A stretch of 64,000 nt of DNA from Pinibacter aurantiacus (GCF_019130065.1 NZ_JAHSPG010000003.1:620001-684000), one strand, 5' to 3'; positions 26,044 through 34,069 are shown, counted from the first letter of the stretch. Translations and numbers: made by a program. Notes: generated by a model not told the origin, from the sequence alone.

Positions 26044-26448
26044 TTAAAAATCAGATAATGAAATCCTCTTTCTTCCGCTTTTTACCTGGCTTGCTTTCTT
26101 TTTGGTTTCAATTCTTTTTTCCTTTGATGCTTTAGAAGGTTTTGTCGCCACTCTTTTCTTCTCCTTTTTAAAAGCCTCAGCAATCATTTGATGCAGTTTT
26201 TTTATAACCGCGGCTTTGTTTTGCAATTGGCTTCTGTGAGTCTGCGACTTGGTTTGTAAAAACCCTTCACTGGTTATTTTGTTCGCCAGCTTCTGGTTAA
26301 TCAGTTGTTTTTGATCGTCTGTAAGCAGTGCAGAATCATTTACGTGAAAATATCCTTCCACCATTGTTTCCACCTTATTTACATTCTGTCCGCCTTTTCC
26401 GCCGCTGCGTGCGGTTTTAAATTTAATTTCCTGTGTAATATCTATCAT
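26044..26448 (-). CDS. arfB: Alternative ribosome-rescue peptidyl-tRNA hydrolase ArfB
   Basis: 134 residues. The catalytic GGQ motif occurs in RSGGKGGQNVNKVET, and the positively charged tail (KKEKKRVATKPSKASKEKRIE, ending SGRKRISLSDF) is the segment that enters the empty mRNA channel. The size and domain pattern (GGQ domain plus basic tail, no codon-recognition domain) are those of ArfB/YaeJ rather than RF1/RF2. It hydrolyses peptidyl-tRNA on stalled ribosomes. It is divergent from dtd with a 45-base gap. Confidence 0.92.
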   Translation of the reverse strand: MIDITQEIKFKTARSGGKGGQNVNKVETMVEGYFHVNDSALLTDDQKQLINQKLANKITSEGFLQTKSQTHRSQLQNKAAVIKKLHQMIAEAFKKEKKRVATKPSKASKEKRIETKKKASQVKSGRKRISLSDF

Positions 26449-26493
26449 CTCACTACTTTTGATCTGTATAAATTTACATACAATTGGTTATTT

Positions 26494-26946
26494 ATGAGAG
26501 CAATAGTTCAAAGAGTTTCAAAAGCAAGTGTAAGTATCGGAGGAAAGGAAAAATCTGCAATAGCACAGGGTTTGCTCATCCTGCTGGGAATTGAAGATGC
26601 AGACGGACAGGAAGATATAGAATGGCTGAGCGGAAAGCTGACGCAGTTGCGCATTTTTAATGATGAGCAGGGTGTAATGAACTTGTCTGTAAAGGACATA
26701 AATGCTGAAATATTGCTCGTGAGCCAGTTCACTTTACATGCCTCTACAAAGAAAGGCAATCGGCCTTCTTACATTAAAGCCAGCAAACCCGACATTGCAA
26801 TTCCTTTGTATGAAAAGATGATCGCCCAACTTGAAAGAGACCTTGGCAAAACCATTGGCACCGGCGAGTTTGGCGCAGACATGCAGGTGGAGCTGGTGAA
26901 TGACGGGCCAGTTACTATTTTTATAGACACGAAGAATAGAGAATAG
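26494..26946 (+). CDS. dtd: D-aminoacyl-tRNA deacylase
   Basis: 150 residues from the ATG at 26494 (MRAIVQRVSKASV), the standard family start; the frame is open further upstream but overlaps arfB antisense. The two signature motifs are present: SQFTL at 77-81 and NDGPVT near 138. The enzyme removes D-amino acids and glycine mischarged on tRNA. It works as a dimer in the cytoplasm. Confidence 0.95.
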   Translation: MRAIVQRVSKASVSIGGKEKSAIAQGLLILLGIEDADGQEDIEWLSGKLTQLRIFNDEQGVMNLSVKDINAEILLVSQFTLHASTKKGNRPSYIKASKPDIAIPLYEKMIAQLERDLGKTIGTGEFGADMQVELVNDGPVTIFIDTKNRE

Positions 26947-27041
26947 TTGAGAATGGAGAATTGAGAGTGGAGAGTTGTTGTTCTTGCACACAACCTTGCC
27001 TTTCACTCTCCACTCTCCACTCTCAACTCTCAACTCTATTA
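26944..27041. repeat. Tandem-word inverted repeat, GAGTTGAGA family, between dtd and the MazG-like gene
   Basis: Left arm 26944-26980 (TAGTTGAGAATGGAGAATTG and on) and right arm about 27002-27041 (CACTCTCCACTCTC... ACTCTCAACTCTA) are complementary with unit-length shifts. The left arm begins inside the last codon of dtd. It is the same family as 20226-20305. Confidence 0.7.
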
Positions 27042-27060
27042 ACAACTTAAAACTAAAAAC

Positions 27061-27387
27061 ATGACCATACAAGAAGCGCAAACTCAAGTCGACAACTGGA
27101 TCAAAACTGTGGGCGTACGATATTTTAATGAACTTACTAACCTTGGAATATTGATGGAAGAAGTGGGCGAACTATCGCGGCTGATGGTAAGAACTTACGG
27201 GGAACAATCTTTTAAGGAAAGTGATAAGAACAAAAATATTGCTGATGAAATGGCAGACGTGTTGTGGGTATTAATTTGCCTCGCCAATCAAACCGGCGTT
27301 GACCTGACAGAAGCTTTGGAAAAGAATTTTGAAAAGAAAAATATCCGCGATGCGAACAGGCATCGAGAGAATGATAAATTGAAGTAG
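27061..27387 (+). CDS. MazG-like nucleotide pyrophosphohydrolase
   Basis: 108 residues, all-alpha MazG/NTP-PPase fold. The metal-binding pattern EExxE...DExxD is visible as LMEEVGELSRL near 32-40 and ADEMADVLWVL near 61-71. Single-domain proteins of this length hydrolyse non-canonical or excess (d)NTPs to monophosphates. It is separated from dtd and from the deacetylase gene by tandem-word repeats. Confidence 0.88.
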   Translation: MTIQEAQTQVDNWIKTVGVRYFNELTNLGILMEEVGELSRLMVRTYGEQSFKESDKNKNIADEMADVLWVLICLANQTGVDLTEALEKNFEKKNIRDANRHRENDKLK

Positions 27388-27391
27388 AGTT

Positions 27392-27533
27392 TTTAGTTAA
27401 TAGTTGTTGGTTGTTAGGCATTAGATTCAGTCTTTCCCTTACAGCAATAATAGGTATTAATTTTAGGCTTACTAGAAAGCCTAACAACTAACAACCATCA
27501 GCTAACAACTAACAACCATCAACTAACAACTCG
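27392..27533. repeat. Tandem-word inverted repeat, GTTGTTAG family
   Basis: Left arm 27392-27420 (TTAATAGTTGTTGGTTGTTA) and a longer right arm 27479-27533 of CTAACAACTAACAACCATCA-type words. The right arm holds more units than the left, so slippage of the repeat number is likely. The element fills the gap up to the deacetylase ATG. Confidence 0.7.
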
Positions 27534-27537
27534 CCAC

Positions 27538-28176
27538 ATGTTCTACACTATAAAAACAAACTGGATATTCCGCGCCATTTGCAAGTACAGGGTTTGGCAC
27601 ATGCCACGGCAGGGAAAGAAAATTTATCTGACGTTCGATGACGGACCACACCCGGAGATAACCGCTTTCGTGCTGGATGAATTATTGAAGTATAAAGCGA
27701 AGGCGACTTTTTTTTGTATTGGCAAAAACGTAGATGCATATCCGCAAATGTATAAGCGCATTCTGATGGAGGGCCATGCTACGGGTAATCACACATTTAA
27801 TCATCTCAACGGATGGAAGGTAGAAGAGAAAGAATATTTTGACAATATCGCGAAGGCAAAAGAGGTGATCGATTCAAATTTGTTTCGTCCGCCCTATGGA
27901 CGCATCAGCAATTTTGCTGCTAAACATTTAAAAGAAAATGCAGCCTTTAATGTGATTATGTGGTCTGTATTAAGTGGTGATTTTGATGTAGAATTAAGCC
28001 CTGAACGCTGTCTTGATAATGTGATCAAGTCGACAAAAGAAGGAGATATTGTTGTGTTTCACGACAGCGAAAAAGCGTTTAAACGGCTGCGTTATGCACT
28101 TCCCAAAGTGCTTGAATATTTTTCGCAAAAGGGATATTCGTTTGAAAAAATCAGCCTTCCGGATACACGAAACTGA
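27538..28176 (+). CDS. Polysaccharide deacetylase (NodB-homology, CE4) protein
   Basis: 212 residues. CE4 motifs in order: TFDDGPHPE with Asp34-Asp35, GNHTFNH with the metal-binding His85 and His89, FRPPYGR near 120, and a C-terminal VFHDSEKA with the catalytic-type His. There is no clear signal peptide; the N-terminus is weakly hydrophobic. The family removes N-acetyl groups from chitin, peptidoglycan or related glycans. The target is unknown. Confidence 0.9.
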   Translation: MFYTIKTNWIFRAICKYRVWHMPRQGKKIYLTFDDGPHPEITAFVLDELLKYKAKATFFCIGKNVDAYPQMYKRILMEGHATGNHTFNHLNGWKVEEKEYFDNIAKAKEVIDSNLFRPPYGRISNFAAKHLKENAAFNVIMWSVLSGDFDVELSPERCLDNVIKSTKEGDIVVFHDSEKAFKRLRYALPKVLEYFSQKGYSFEKISLPDTRN

Positions 28177-28482
28177 TGTGTTGCCGATCTAAAAAGAATA
28201 TGGACGTCTATAAAAAAATTTGGGCCGGGGTAGAAACCCTGGCCCGTTTTTAATCCGTACCCTATGAAAACTGATTTAAAGGTATAATATATTTTTTATT
28301 AATGCAAAGTAATTTCTCTTTCAATCTAATATTAAAAAATCAAGAAATCTTTGAAACGCTTGATATTATTGACAATTATTATACCGGAAATGCTTTTTTT
28401 CATCCCTTCTTTTCAAAATAACATAACACCGGCCATAAATAACTTATGTTATAATGACTTATAATTTCTCGAAATTTGCGCC
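28177..28482. other. AT-rich gap between deacetylase and TatD genes
   Basis: 306 bases. Apart from the terminator at 28222-28251 it holds a seven-codon frame and very AT-rich DNA (TATAATATATTTTTTATTAA near 28284); the TatD promoter must lie in its right part. No further gene is supported. Confidence 0.5.
28222..28251 (+). terminator. Intrinsic terminator after the deacetylase gene
   Basis: GGGCCGGGGT (28222-28231) pairs with ACCCTGGCCC (28236-28245) around AGAA with one mismatch, followed by GTTTTT. Confidence 0.9.
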
Positions 28483-29247
28483 ATGATTATCGATACCCAC
28501 ACACATTTATATAGTACCGAATTCAGCACAGACATTGCAGAAGTTATCGAGAGAGCTGAAAAAGAAGACGTTCAGAAGTTCTGTCTGCCTGCGATTGATA
28601 GCGAAACGCATGACGCCATGATTGCCCTGGAAAGCAGTTATCCCGGGAAATGCTACGCTATGATGGGCCTGCATCCATGCTCGGTAAAAGAGAACTACAA
28701 AGAGGAATTAGACATTGCTTCTCAATGGTTTGAAAAAAGAAAATTTGTTGCAGTCGGGGAAATAGGGCTTGATCATTACTGGGATAAAACTTTTGCCAAA
28801 GAACAGGTAGAAGCCTTTCAAACCCAGATAGACTGGTCGTTTCAGTACAAACTACCCATTGTCATTCATACAAGAGATGCGATGCAGGAAACGATCAATA
28901 TTGTGAAGGAGCGCCAGAACGGTTCACTGGCGGGCATTTTCCATTGCTTCTCAGGAAGTTATGAGTCTGCAAAAGAAATTATCAAGGCAGGGTTCTATCT
29001 TGGCATCGGCGGTGTTTTAACTTACAAAAAAGCAAATCTACCCGAGGTGTTAGAAAAAATAGATCTGCAGCATTTAGTGCTGGAGACCGATGCGCCTTAT
29101 CTGACGCCGGTTCCGTTTCGCGGAAAAAGAAATGAGAGTAGCTACTTAAAATACATTGTTGAAAAGCTGGCTGAAGTGAAGCATACAACTGTTGAAGAAA
29201 TTTGTTCAGTAACAACCGCGAATGCACAAAAAATATTCGGTTTGTAA
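28483..29247 (+). CDS. TatD-family metal-dependent deoxyribonuclease
   Basis: 254 residues, amidohydrolase TIM barrel. Metal-ligand motifs: IIDTHTHLY (His6, His8), [13 protein letters not shown] near 90, VIHTRDA near 127, IFHCFSGS near 152 and [12 protein letters not shown] near 202. TatD enzymes are 3'-5' DNA exonucleases or hydrolases used in DNA repair and turnover. The gene is followed 36 bases on by tRNA-Ser. Confidence 0.93.
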   Translation: MIIDTHTHLYSTEFSTDIAEVIERAEKEDVQKFCLPAIDSETHDAMIALESSYPGKCYAMMGLHPCSVKENYKEELDIASQWFEKRKFVAVGEIGLDHYWDKTFAKEQVEAFQTQIDWSFQYKLPIVIHTRDAMQETINIVKERQNGSLAGIFHCFSGSYESAKEIIKAGFYLGIGGVLTYKKANLPEVLEKIDLQHLVLETDAPYLTPVPFRGKRNESSYLKYIVEKLAEVKHTTVEEICSVTTANAQKIFGL

Positions 29248-29267
29248 AAATTGAAATAGTACTTTTG
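29241..29267 (+). promoter_or_regulatory. Predicted promoter of tRNA-Ser
   Basis: A TTTG at 29241-29244 and a TACTTTTG -7 box (TAnnTTTG) at 29260-29267, about 16 bases before the tRNA 5' end. It overlaps the last codons of the TatD gene. Confidence 0.5.
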
Positions 29268-29283
29268 CAGCCCTTGCAAATCA

Positions 29284-29370
29284 GGAGACGTGTCCGAGTG
29301 GTTTAAGGAGCACGCCTGGAAAGTGTGTATACGGGAAACTGTATCGCGAGTTCGAATCTCGCCGTCTCCG
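29284..29370 (+). tRNA. tRNA-Ser (anticodon GGA)
   Basis: An 87-base class II tRNA. The acceptor stem GGAGACG (29284-29290) pairs with CGTCTCC (29363-29369) and the discriminator is G. The anticodon arm CACGC-CTGGAAA-GTGTG gives anticodon GGA, which reads UCC and UCU. A long variable arm (TATACGGGAAACTGTA) and a T-loop TTCGAAT follow. CCA is not encoded. A strong terminator follows immediately. Confidence 0.97.
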
Positions 29371-29372
29371 CA

Positions 29373-29408
29373 AAAAAGCCCCGCAAATCTTAATTTGCGG
29401 GGCTTTTT
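29373..29408 (+). terminator. Strong intrinsic terminator after tRNA-Ser
   Basis: AAAAAGCCCCGCAAAT (29373-29388) pairs perfectly with ATTTGCGGGGCTTTTT (29393-29408) around a four-base loop. It also faces the convergent gene ending at 29454 and may serve both. Confidence 0.93.
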
Positions 29409-29453
29409 AGTTTTAAACGAATCGTTCAAAATAGTTTAGGTCTGAACTCTCTG

Positions 29454-30254
29454 TTATTTTTTTACCCTAACTAGTTCTGTATAACTAAGCATACGTTTTG
29501 ATTGTTCTGCTTCAAACTTAACAAGGCCAACTTCAGGGTTGTAGAAAAGTGTCCAAGTAGTGGGTAGCCTCCTTTTTGAAACCTCTAACTCTGCTGCAAT
29601 TACTATTTTGCTAGATTCATAATCTCCACGCTCAGTAGTAATATTTTCCTCTCCTTTCGTCTCGCACTTTTTAATGATCAAATTGGCGTCGCGGTTAAAT
29701 TCAATAATCCTGGCTGTTGTTTTCGGTGTGCCGTCTTGTGTAAAAGCAGTCTCAAAATCCCTTACTGTGTTGCTTACTGTAACTGCGTCTCCTTCAATTA
29801 AGAATTTATTCTTTTTAAAGTCGGTGGGAAACTTATAAAAGGATGCACCAATGTAATTTACGGAGAACTGAATTCCTTTGTCCTTAGTTACTGTTGGATA
29901 CACATTCGAGAAGTAAACTGTGTCTGGAGTATAGAAATCAAGAGGTATGGATATCTTGTTTCCATCACAGGTAATCACATACTTTTTTTCATAAGTTTGT
30001 TTTGCATTATTTGGATTTATTCCTTTCTTAGATATGTAGCTGTATTTAATGTTATTGCTGTCCCGCACATCCAGAACTTTGAAAATCAACCTGGTAATTT
30101 CAAAAAAATCCTTTTTGGAAAGTGCTCCGGGTTTGAGATCGTAGGTTCTATATTCCAGCTCTGCTCCTTTTTTAAATAAAATAGATTTGCTGTTATCCTG
30201 AGCATTGAGAGTAATTCCCAGTGATAAAATAATCACCGTGATAAGAGTTTTCAT
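29454..30254 (-). CDS. Secreted DUF3108/TapB-like protein
   Basis: 266 residues with signal peptide MKTLITVIILSLGITLNAQ. The mature sequence opens with KGAELEYRTYD, continues with several amphipathic strands and ends with TTWTLFYNPEVGLVKFE and MLSYTELV. This pattern of an elongated beta structure with a final L-Y-N-P-E-V-G-L block resembles DUF3108/TapB-like periplasmic proteins. Function is unknown. It is a single gene, convergent with tRNA-Ser. Confidence 0.6.
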   Translation of the reverse strand: MKTLITVIILSLGITLNAQDNSKSILFKKGAELEYRTYDLKPGALSKKDFFEITRLIFKVLDVRDSNNIKYSYISKKGINPNNAKQTYEKKYVITCDGNKISIPLDFYTPDTVYFSNVYPTVTKDKGIQFSVNYIGASFYKFPTDFKKNKFLIEGDAVTVSNTVRDFETAFTQDGTPKTTARIIEFNRDANLIIKKCETKGEENITTERGDYESSKIVIAAELEVSKRRLPTTWTLFYNPEVGLVKFEAEQSKRMLSYTELVRVKK

Positions 30255-30474
30255 TTTGTATTTTTAAGGTTACGAATGTGGCCAAATTTATAGAGTCTTG
30301 TCGATAAATGAATCAGATTTTTATTGTCTGCGCCTCCTTAAATTTTATTATACAGAACAATGTCATTGGAAAAGCCTGCAGACTCATTGCTTGCGGGGCT
30401 TTCTCGTTTTTAAATCGTCTGCCGATTTCTTGTCCAAAAAACTTTACTACGCGAAATCTCTTTGGGTTATAGCT

Positions 30475-31026
30475 TTATTTGTCCTTAATAATGCCGTCGT
30501 AATAATTAAAAATCTCTATTGCCCTTTTTACAACCAACTCTGAATATGAGCCAATGGCAATGCTGGACTGAATTGAACCTCCCCCCGAATATTCTTCCTT
30601 TGTCATAGTCCCAATAAGTTTAAGCTCAGCATCGCGATAGGCAAGCCAGGCTCTCTGCGCACTCACAAGCACTTTTTGATCTTCTGGTTTAAGCGTCTTT
30701 AAAAGCTTGTTGTAGTATTTGTTCATCAGCTTATCATACGAAGCAGTCTGCTCTTCAACTGCCATATTCATTCCTGCAGTTGAATAATCTACGTCCATAC
30801 GTTTTGAAACCAATTGTTCTATCCGGAATGTGTCCAGAGAAAACTCAATTCGATCAGCGGTTAAATTTTCCCTGGAAAGCTTTTGCTTAAATGCAGGTAT
30901 TTGCTTTTCAATGTCGGCTTTTAGTTTTTGCAGAACCTGTGGTGTTATTTCTTTCGGCCCACTATCCTGTGCAAAAGAAAAATGAGCTACACAGAAAAGA
31001 GACAATAATAGCAATAGTCGTTTCAT
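30475..31026 (-). CDS. LprI-type (DUF1311) secreted protein
   Basis: 183 residues; signal peptide MKRLLLLLSLFCVAHFSFAQ. The C-terminal half has the LprI/DUF1311 pattern: YDKLMNKYYNKLLKTLKPED, then VLVSAQRAWLAYRDAEL and a final helix. This family includes a mycobacterial lysozyme inhibitor, but most members are uncharacterised. The usual conserved Cys residues are not evident. It is probably periplasmic. It stands alone on the minus strand. Confidence 0.75.
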   Translation of the reverse strand: MKRLLLLLSLFCVAHFSFAQDSGPKEITPQVLQKLKADIEKQIPAFKQKLSRENLTADRIEFSLDTFRIEQLVSKRMDVDYSTAGMNMAVEEQTASYDKLMNKYYNKLLKTLKPEDQKVLVSAQRAWLAYRDAELKLIGTMTKEEYSGGGSIQSSIAIGSYSELVVKRAIEIFNYYDGIIKDK

Positions 31027-31271
31027 ATATTTAATAGGTTGATCAAGGCATATCGATTGCCTTGTGGTCGCTTATGATAAAATTTATCGAGCCGAATTTA
31101 CTCAAACTCATTAAGAAATTATAGTCATCAGGTAGAACCTTCCCAAAAAGTCTTCGGTCATTCACAAACTTTAATACTTCTCTTCACAAAAAAATCATCT
31201 CTTCAAACGCCCTACCAGCAAGCATTTCAGCCCAGGCCAAAAATTATTTTCAAATTTTATTTCTCCAACAC

Positions 31272-31303
31272 TTGCATATCTCAAAAAAAGATATCTATTT
31301 TTG
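31272..31303 (+). promoter_or_regulatory. Predicted promoter of a small transcription unit
   Basis: A -33 TTG (31272-31274) and -7 box TATTTTTG (31296-31303), 21 bases apart. The -7 sequence is identical to that of acpP. Transcription would begin near 31310, 25 bases before the small ORF. Confidence 0.55.
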
Positions 31304-31334
31304 CACTGTTATAAAAATTAAAAACAGCAATAAA

Positions 31335-31430
31335 ATGTCACGAATTCATTCAAAAATATCATCAAAGCTTTGCTACGGCCAGGTGAAGATGCTATGCATA
31401 AGCGGGACATTAAATGCTGTAAACAAGTAG
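31335..31430 (+). CDS. Possible 31-residue peptide or small RNA
   Basis: ATG at 31335 to TAG at 31430, 31 codons, basic with two Cys (beginning MSRIHSKISSKLCYGQ). It sits between a good promoter (-7 box ending 31303) and a strong terminator (31451-31481), so a transcript of about 170 bases is predicted. Whether the product is the peptide or the RNA itself cannot be decided. No match to a known small RNA or peptide was recognised. Confidence 0.4.
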   Translation: MSRIHSKISSKLCYGQVKMLCISGTLNAVNK

Positions 31431-31450
31431 ATAAAAAATACTAAGCATAC

Positions 31451-31481
31451 AAAAGCCCCGCTCAACAATAGCGGGGCTTTT
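31451..31481. terminator. Bidirectional intrinsic terminator
   Basis: AAAAGCCCCGCT (31451-31462) pairs with AGCGGGGCTTTT (ending 31481) around a short loop. A/T tracts flank both sides, so it can end the plus-strand small unit and the minus-strand 32-codon frame. Confidence 0.85.
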
Positions 31482-31490
31482 GATTTATAA

Positions 31491-31589
31491 TCAATATGAT
31501 TTTACAACAATCGCATATTTCCATTTCGAAGCAGGCGTTGCGTAAGCAGCAGTATTGTTCTGTGCCTGTGTTTGGTAAGATGCGTACAT
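31491..31589 (-). CDS. Possible 32-residue peptide, minus strand
   Basis: ATG at 31589 to TGA at 31491, 32 codons. The sequence begins MYASYQTQAQNN and ends WKYAIVVKSY, which is protein-like in composition, and the frame stays open 15 further codons upstream without another start. It ends 10 bases before a terminator. It could be a real small gene or the remnant of a longer one. Evidence is composition and context only. Confidence 0.3.
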   Translation of the reverse strand: MYASYQTQAQNNTAAYATPASKWKYAIVVKSY

Positions 31590-31630
31590 ATAATCGATCG
31601 GGAGATTAATTTCTCTTTTTGCAAAGTGGC

Positions 31631-31669
31631 AAAAGCCCGGTCGGTTTTAAAAACTGACCGGGCTTTTTT
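31631..31669 (+). terminator. Strong intrinsic terminator, upstream of the first DinB gene
   Basis: AAAAGCCCGGTCGGTTTT (31631-31648) pairs with AAAACTGACCGGGCTTTT, with one mismatch, followed by TTT. What it terminates on the plus strand is unclear: only a 37-codon frame (31496-31609) lies between it and the previous terminator. Confidence 0.85.
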
Positions 31670-31711
31670 GTTGCAGAATGGGTGATTTTAAACGACTAAT
31701 TGCGTGAAGGC

Positions 31712-31798
31712 TGTCGTGAATGGTGAAACGTGAATGCAGCCTACAACGTTGGGTTCCACATTCACGATTGACGATTGACCATTCACGATCAACAAGAG
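31712..31798. repeat. Inverted repeat of GTGAATGG/GATTGACGATTG words
   Basis: Left arm 31712-31735 (TCGTGAATGGTGAAACGTGA) and right arm 31767-31798 (CATTCACGATTGACGATTGA and on) are complementary with small gaps. It lies directly upstream of the first DinB gene, whose open frame continues through it. Confidence 0.6.
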
Positions 31799-31812
31799 AA
31801 AAATTAAATTTT

Positions 31813-32445
31813 ATGATAAACAATGTTATGAGCAGAATTAAGACAGAAATGTTCATCACATTCAATGAAGTGATGAAATGGTTCAATGCAGACGAAAAGT
31901 TGCTGCATTACAAACCCGCAGATGGTGGCTGGAGTATTGCCGAAATACTCGAACATATTTCGCTGACAAATTTCTATTTGCTGATACTTATCCGAAAGGG
32001 ATCATTGAGAGCGTTGGAAAACTCAAGAGACAATAGCTATAAATCTTTGTTGGAAACGTACGAGTTCGACTGGGATAAAATGCAATTGATCGGCATGCCG
32101 GATGCCTTTAACTGGAGCCATCCTGAACATATGGAACCGAAAAACAAAACAGCTTTGGAGGATGTACGCAGAACGATCAAACATCAGCTGACACAATCCC
32201 TGTTCTATCTGGATGAGTTGAAAAACGGAGAAGGCATCTTGCATAAAAGCGCAACAAGCGTTGCCGGCATTGGAAAAATAGATGTGTACCATCACGTTTA
32301 CTTTTTGGTGCAACATGCGAAAAGACATTTGCTGCAAATAAAAGCTGCAAAAGAAGAGTTCGATGGATCAAGACAGTACAACATTTCCAATGATATAGTG
32401 AATGATATTATTGAGGGCAGATATGTTGCGGCAAATCTGAACTAG
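31813..32445 (+). CDS. DinB-superfamily protein
   Basis: 210 residues from the ATG at 31813 (MINNVMSRIKTE); another ATG lies five codons on, and the longer frame from 31720 is translated repeat. A four-helix DinB/YfiT-like bundle is suggested by ADGGWSIAEILEHISLTN (first metal His), followed by DVYHHVYFLVQHAKRHLLQI with the other His ligands. These metal-binding bundles include thiol transferases and many proteins of unknown role. Likely cytoplasmic. Confidence 0.82.
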   Translation: MINNVMSRIKTEMFITFNEVMKWFNADEKLLHYKPADGGWSIAEILEHISLTNFYLLILIRKGSLRALENSRDNSYKSLLETYEFDWDKMQLIGMPDAFNWSHPEHMEPKNKTALEDVRRTIKHQLTQSLFYLDELKNGEGILHKSATSVAGIGKIDVYHHVYFLVQHAKRHLLQIKAAKEEFDGSRQYNISNDIVNDIIEGRYVAANLN

Positions 32446-32573
32446 AGTTGTTAGTTGTTAGTTGTTGGTTGTTGGTTGTTAGGATTTCAATTCGAACATT
32501 CCTAACAGTCAGCAATCATCAATTAGCAACTTGCACCTAAAGCCTAACAACTAACAACCATCAACTAACAACT
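32446..32573. repeat. Tandem-word inverted repeat, GTTGTTAG family
   Basis: Left arm 32446-32483 (five GTTGTTAG/GTTGTTGG units) and right arm 32541-32573 (CCTAACAACTAACAACCATC...) with a second, more diverged right-arm copy at about 32501-32535. It begins right at the stop of the DinB gene. Confidence 0.72.
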
Positions 32574-32734
32574 TTTTAAAACAACTAATACTTCAAAGTC
32601 CATGCGTTTTCTTGTAATGAAATAGCAACGAAAGTATAAAGCATCAAAGCTTTATTTCTCTGTAGAGAGAACGCTTTGCTGCGCCCCTGAGACAATGATA
32701 GAATTAATAGAAAGTAGAATTATTTACAAACGAC

Positions 32735-33823
32735 ATGGACAATTTATTTAGTCAGAAAATTATAAACGCCAACAACTTATTTGGCGATTCGTTCCTTGAT
32801 GCAAAAACGCTGTATTTGTTTTGTTTCAATACACTGCCAAGCCTTAACTATATCTCAGGCATTGACGGAGAAAAAGCTTTTAAAGCAATCACAGAAAAAT
32901 ACAGTCATCTCATAAAAGATATTCATCAGTACAAATGGTACTATTTGAAAAAGAAGAAATATGAGTTTGACAAAACGGTTGTCATTCTTTCAAACAATTG
33001 TATTCTGGAATTTGACGATTACTATTGCGAGATCTTTCATGATGGCAAAAACGAAGATTTCACTAATGAGGTGACTGAACTTGCAAGGCAGTTTAAAAAG
33101 CGCGAGCGCAGACAACCGCTGGAAATTAATCTCGTTGTGAACAAGAAAAATAAAATGGAACTGCAACCGATGGAAATAAAAAAGACCAAGCTCGATCTTG
33201 ATCTTTTTTATGAAGATGATTTTAAACCGATCGACGAAATCATAAGAACAAGACTCAGTAAAAAGAATGATAAAGGCATTGTTCTGTTGCATGGCTTGCC
33301 TGGCGCGGGCAAAACTACTTACCTGCGTTATCTCGTTGGCAAAATAAAAAAGCCGGTTTTGTTCTTGTCGCCAAATGTTGCAGGAGACCTGATGGACCCG
33401 TCTTTCATTGAATTGCTGATCGATAATCCAAATTCTGTATTAATCATTGAGGATGCAGAGAACATCATCATGGATAGAAAAACAAACAACAGTTCTTCGG
33501 TTTCAAATCTTTTGAATATCTCGGACGGACTGCTGGCAGATTTCTTAAATGTGCAGATCATTTGCACTTTCAACAGTTCGCTTACTTTAGTCGACAGCGC
33601 GTTGATGCGTAAAGGAAGACTGATCGCAAAATACGAATTTGGAAAGCTCAGCACTGAAAAAGCACAACGCCTAAGCAATCATCTTGGCCACAACAAAATT
33701 ATTACTGCGCCAATGACCGTTGCAGAGATCTCGAATCCGCACGAACAACATTTTGAAAGCAAACGTATAGAGGTTATAGGCTTTCGCAGAAATGCTGCAC
33801 GGGAGGAGTTAATGATGTGCTAA
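32735..33823 (+). CDS. BCS1-like AAA-family ATPase
   Basis: 362 residues. The N-terminal 150 residues form an unassigned alpha/beta domain. Walker A GLPGAGKTT is at 187-195, Walker B VLIIEDAEN near 235-243, a sensor-like CTFNSS near 275, and an arginine-containing ALMRKGRLIAKYEF near 290, an order typical of BCS1/FtsH-like AAA domains. No membrane segment is seen. It is probably an unfoldase or remodelling ATPase with unknown substrate. It stands between two tandem-word repeats. Confidence 0.83.
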   Translation: MDNLFSQKIINANNLFGDSFLDAKTLYLFCFNTLPSLNYISGIDGEKAFKAITEKYSHLIKDIHQYKWYYLKKKKYEFDKTVVILSNNCILEFDDYYCEIFHDGKNEDFTNEVTELARQFKKRERRQPLEINLVVNKKNKMELQPMEIKKTKLDLDLFYEDDFKPIDEIIRTRLSKKNDKGIVLLHGLPGAGKTTYLRYLVGKIKKPVLFLSPNVAGDLMDPSFIELLIDNPNSVLIIEDAENIIMDRKTNNSSSVSNLLNISDGLLADFLNVQIICTFNSSLTLVDSALMRKGRLIAKYEFGKLSTEKAQRLSNHLGHNKIITAPMTVAEISNPHEQHFESKRIEVIGFRRNAAREELMMC

Positions 33824-33827
33824 TATC

Positions 33828-33932
33828 AATAACTGAATAACTGATTAACTGAATAACTGAGTGTTTCTAATTCCAAAAGTCTCTTCGAAATTCAAGCACT
33901 CAGTTATTCAGTTAATCAGTTATTCAGTTATT
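33828..33932. repeat. 36-bp perfect inverted repeat, AACTGAAT family
   Basis: Arms 33828-33863 and 33897-33932 are exact reverse complements over 36 bases with a 33-base loop. Each arm is four units of ATAACTGA(A/T). The left-arm core is the same as in the element at 9561-9596, 24 kb away. Confidence 0.85.
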
Positions 33933-34069
33933 CGTCTATCATGATTCTCCAAAATATATAAACTTCTCTTGTGCTAAGAAATATCCTTTAACTTAAGTTT
34001 AGGATGGAGATTCTTTTTTGGGAGTAAAAAAAATATTCTTTTTGTCTCCACCATTAGAAAGAACCTTCC

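Larger units (their letters stand above)
31027..31812. other. 786-base gap with small transcription units and a repeat
   Basis: No long gene. From left to right: about 240 bases with nothing recognised, a promoter and 31-codon frame, a bidirectional terminator, a 32-codon minus-strand frame, a second strong terminator and a GTGAATGG-family inverted repeat just before a DinB gene. These are listed separately. Confidence 0.6.

Noticed and set aside
29284-31481. tRNA-Ser followed by repeated AAGCCCCGC/GCGGGGCTT sequences as possible integration (att) sites
   Set aside because: The repeats (29373-29408, about 30371-30410, 31451-31481) are terminator-type hairpins with different loops, no part of the tRNA 3' end is duplicated, and no integrase or cargo border is seen.
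27392-33932. Regularly spaced short repeats that at first glance resemble CRISPR arrays or minisatellites
   Set aside because: The units are 7-10 bases, degenerate, have no unique spacers, are arranged as two complementary arms, and no cas genes are present.
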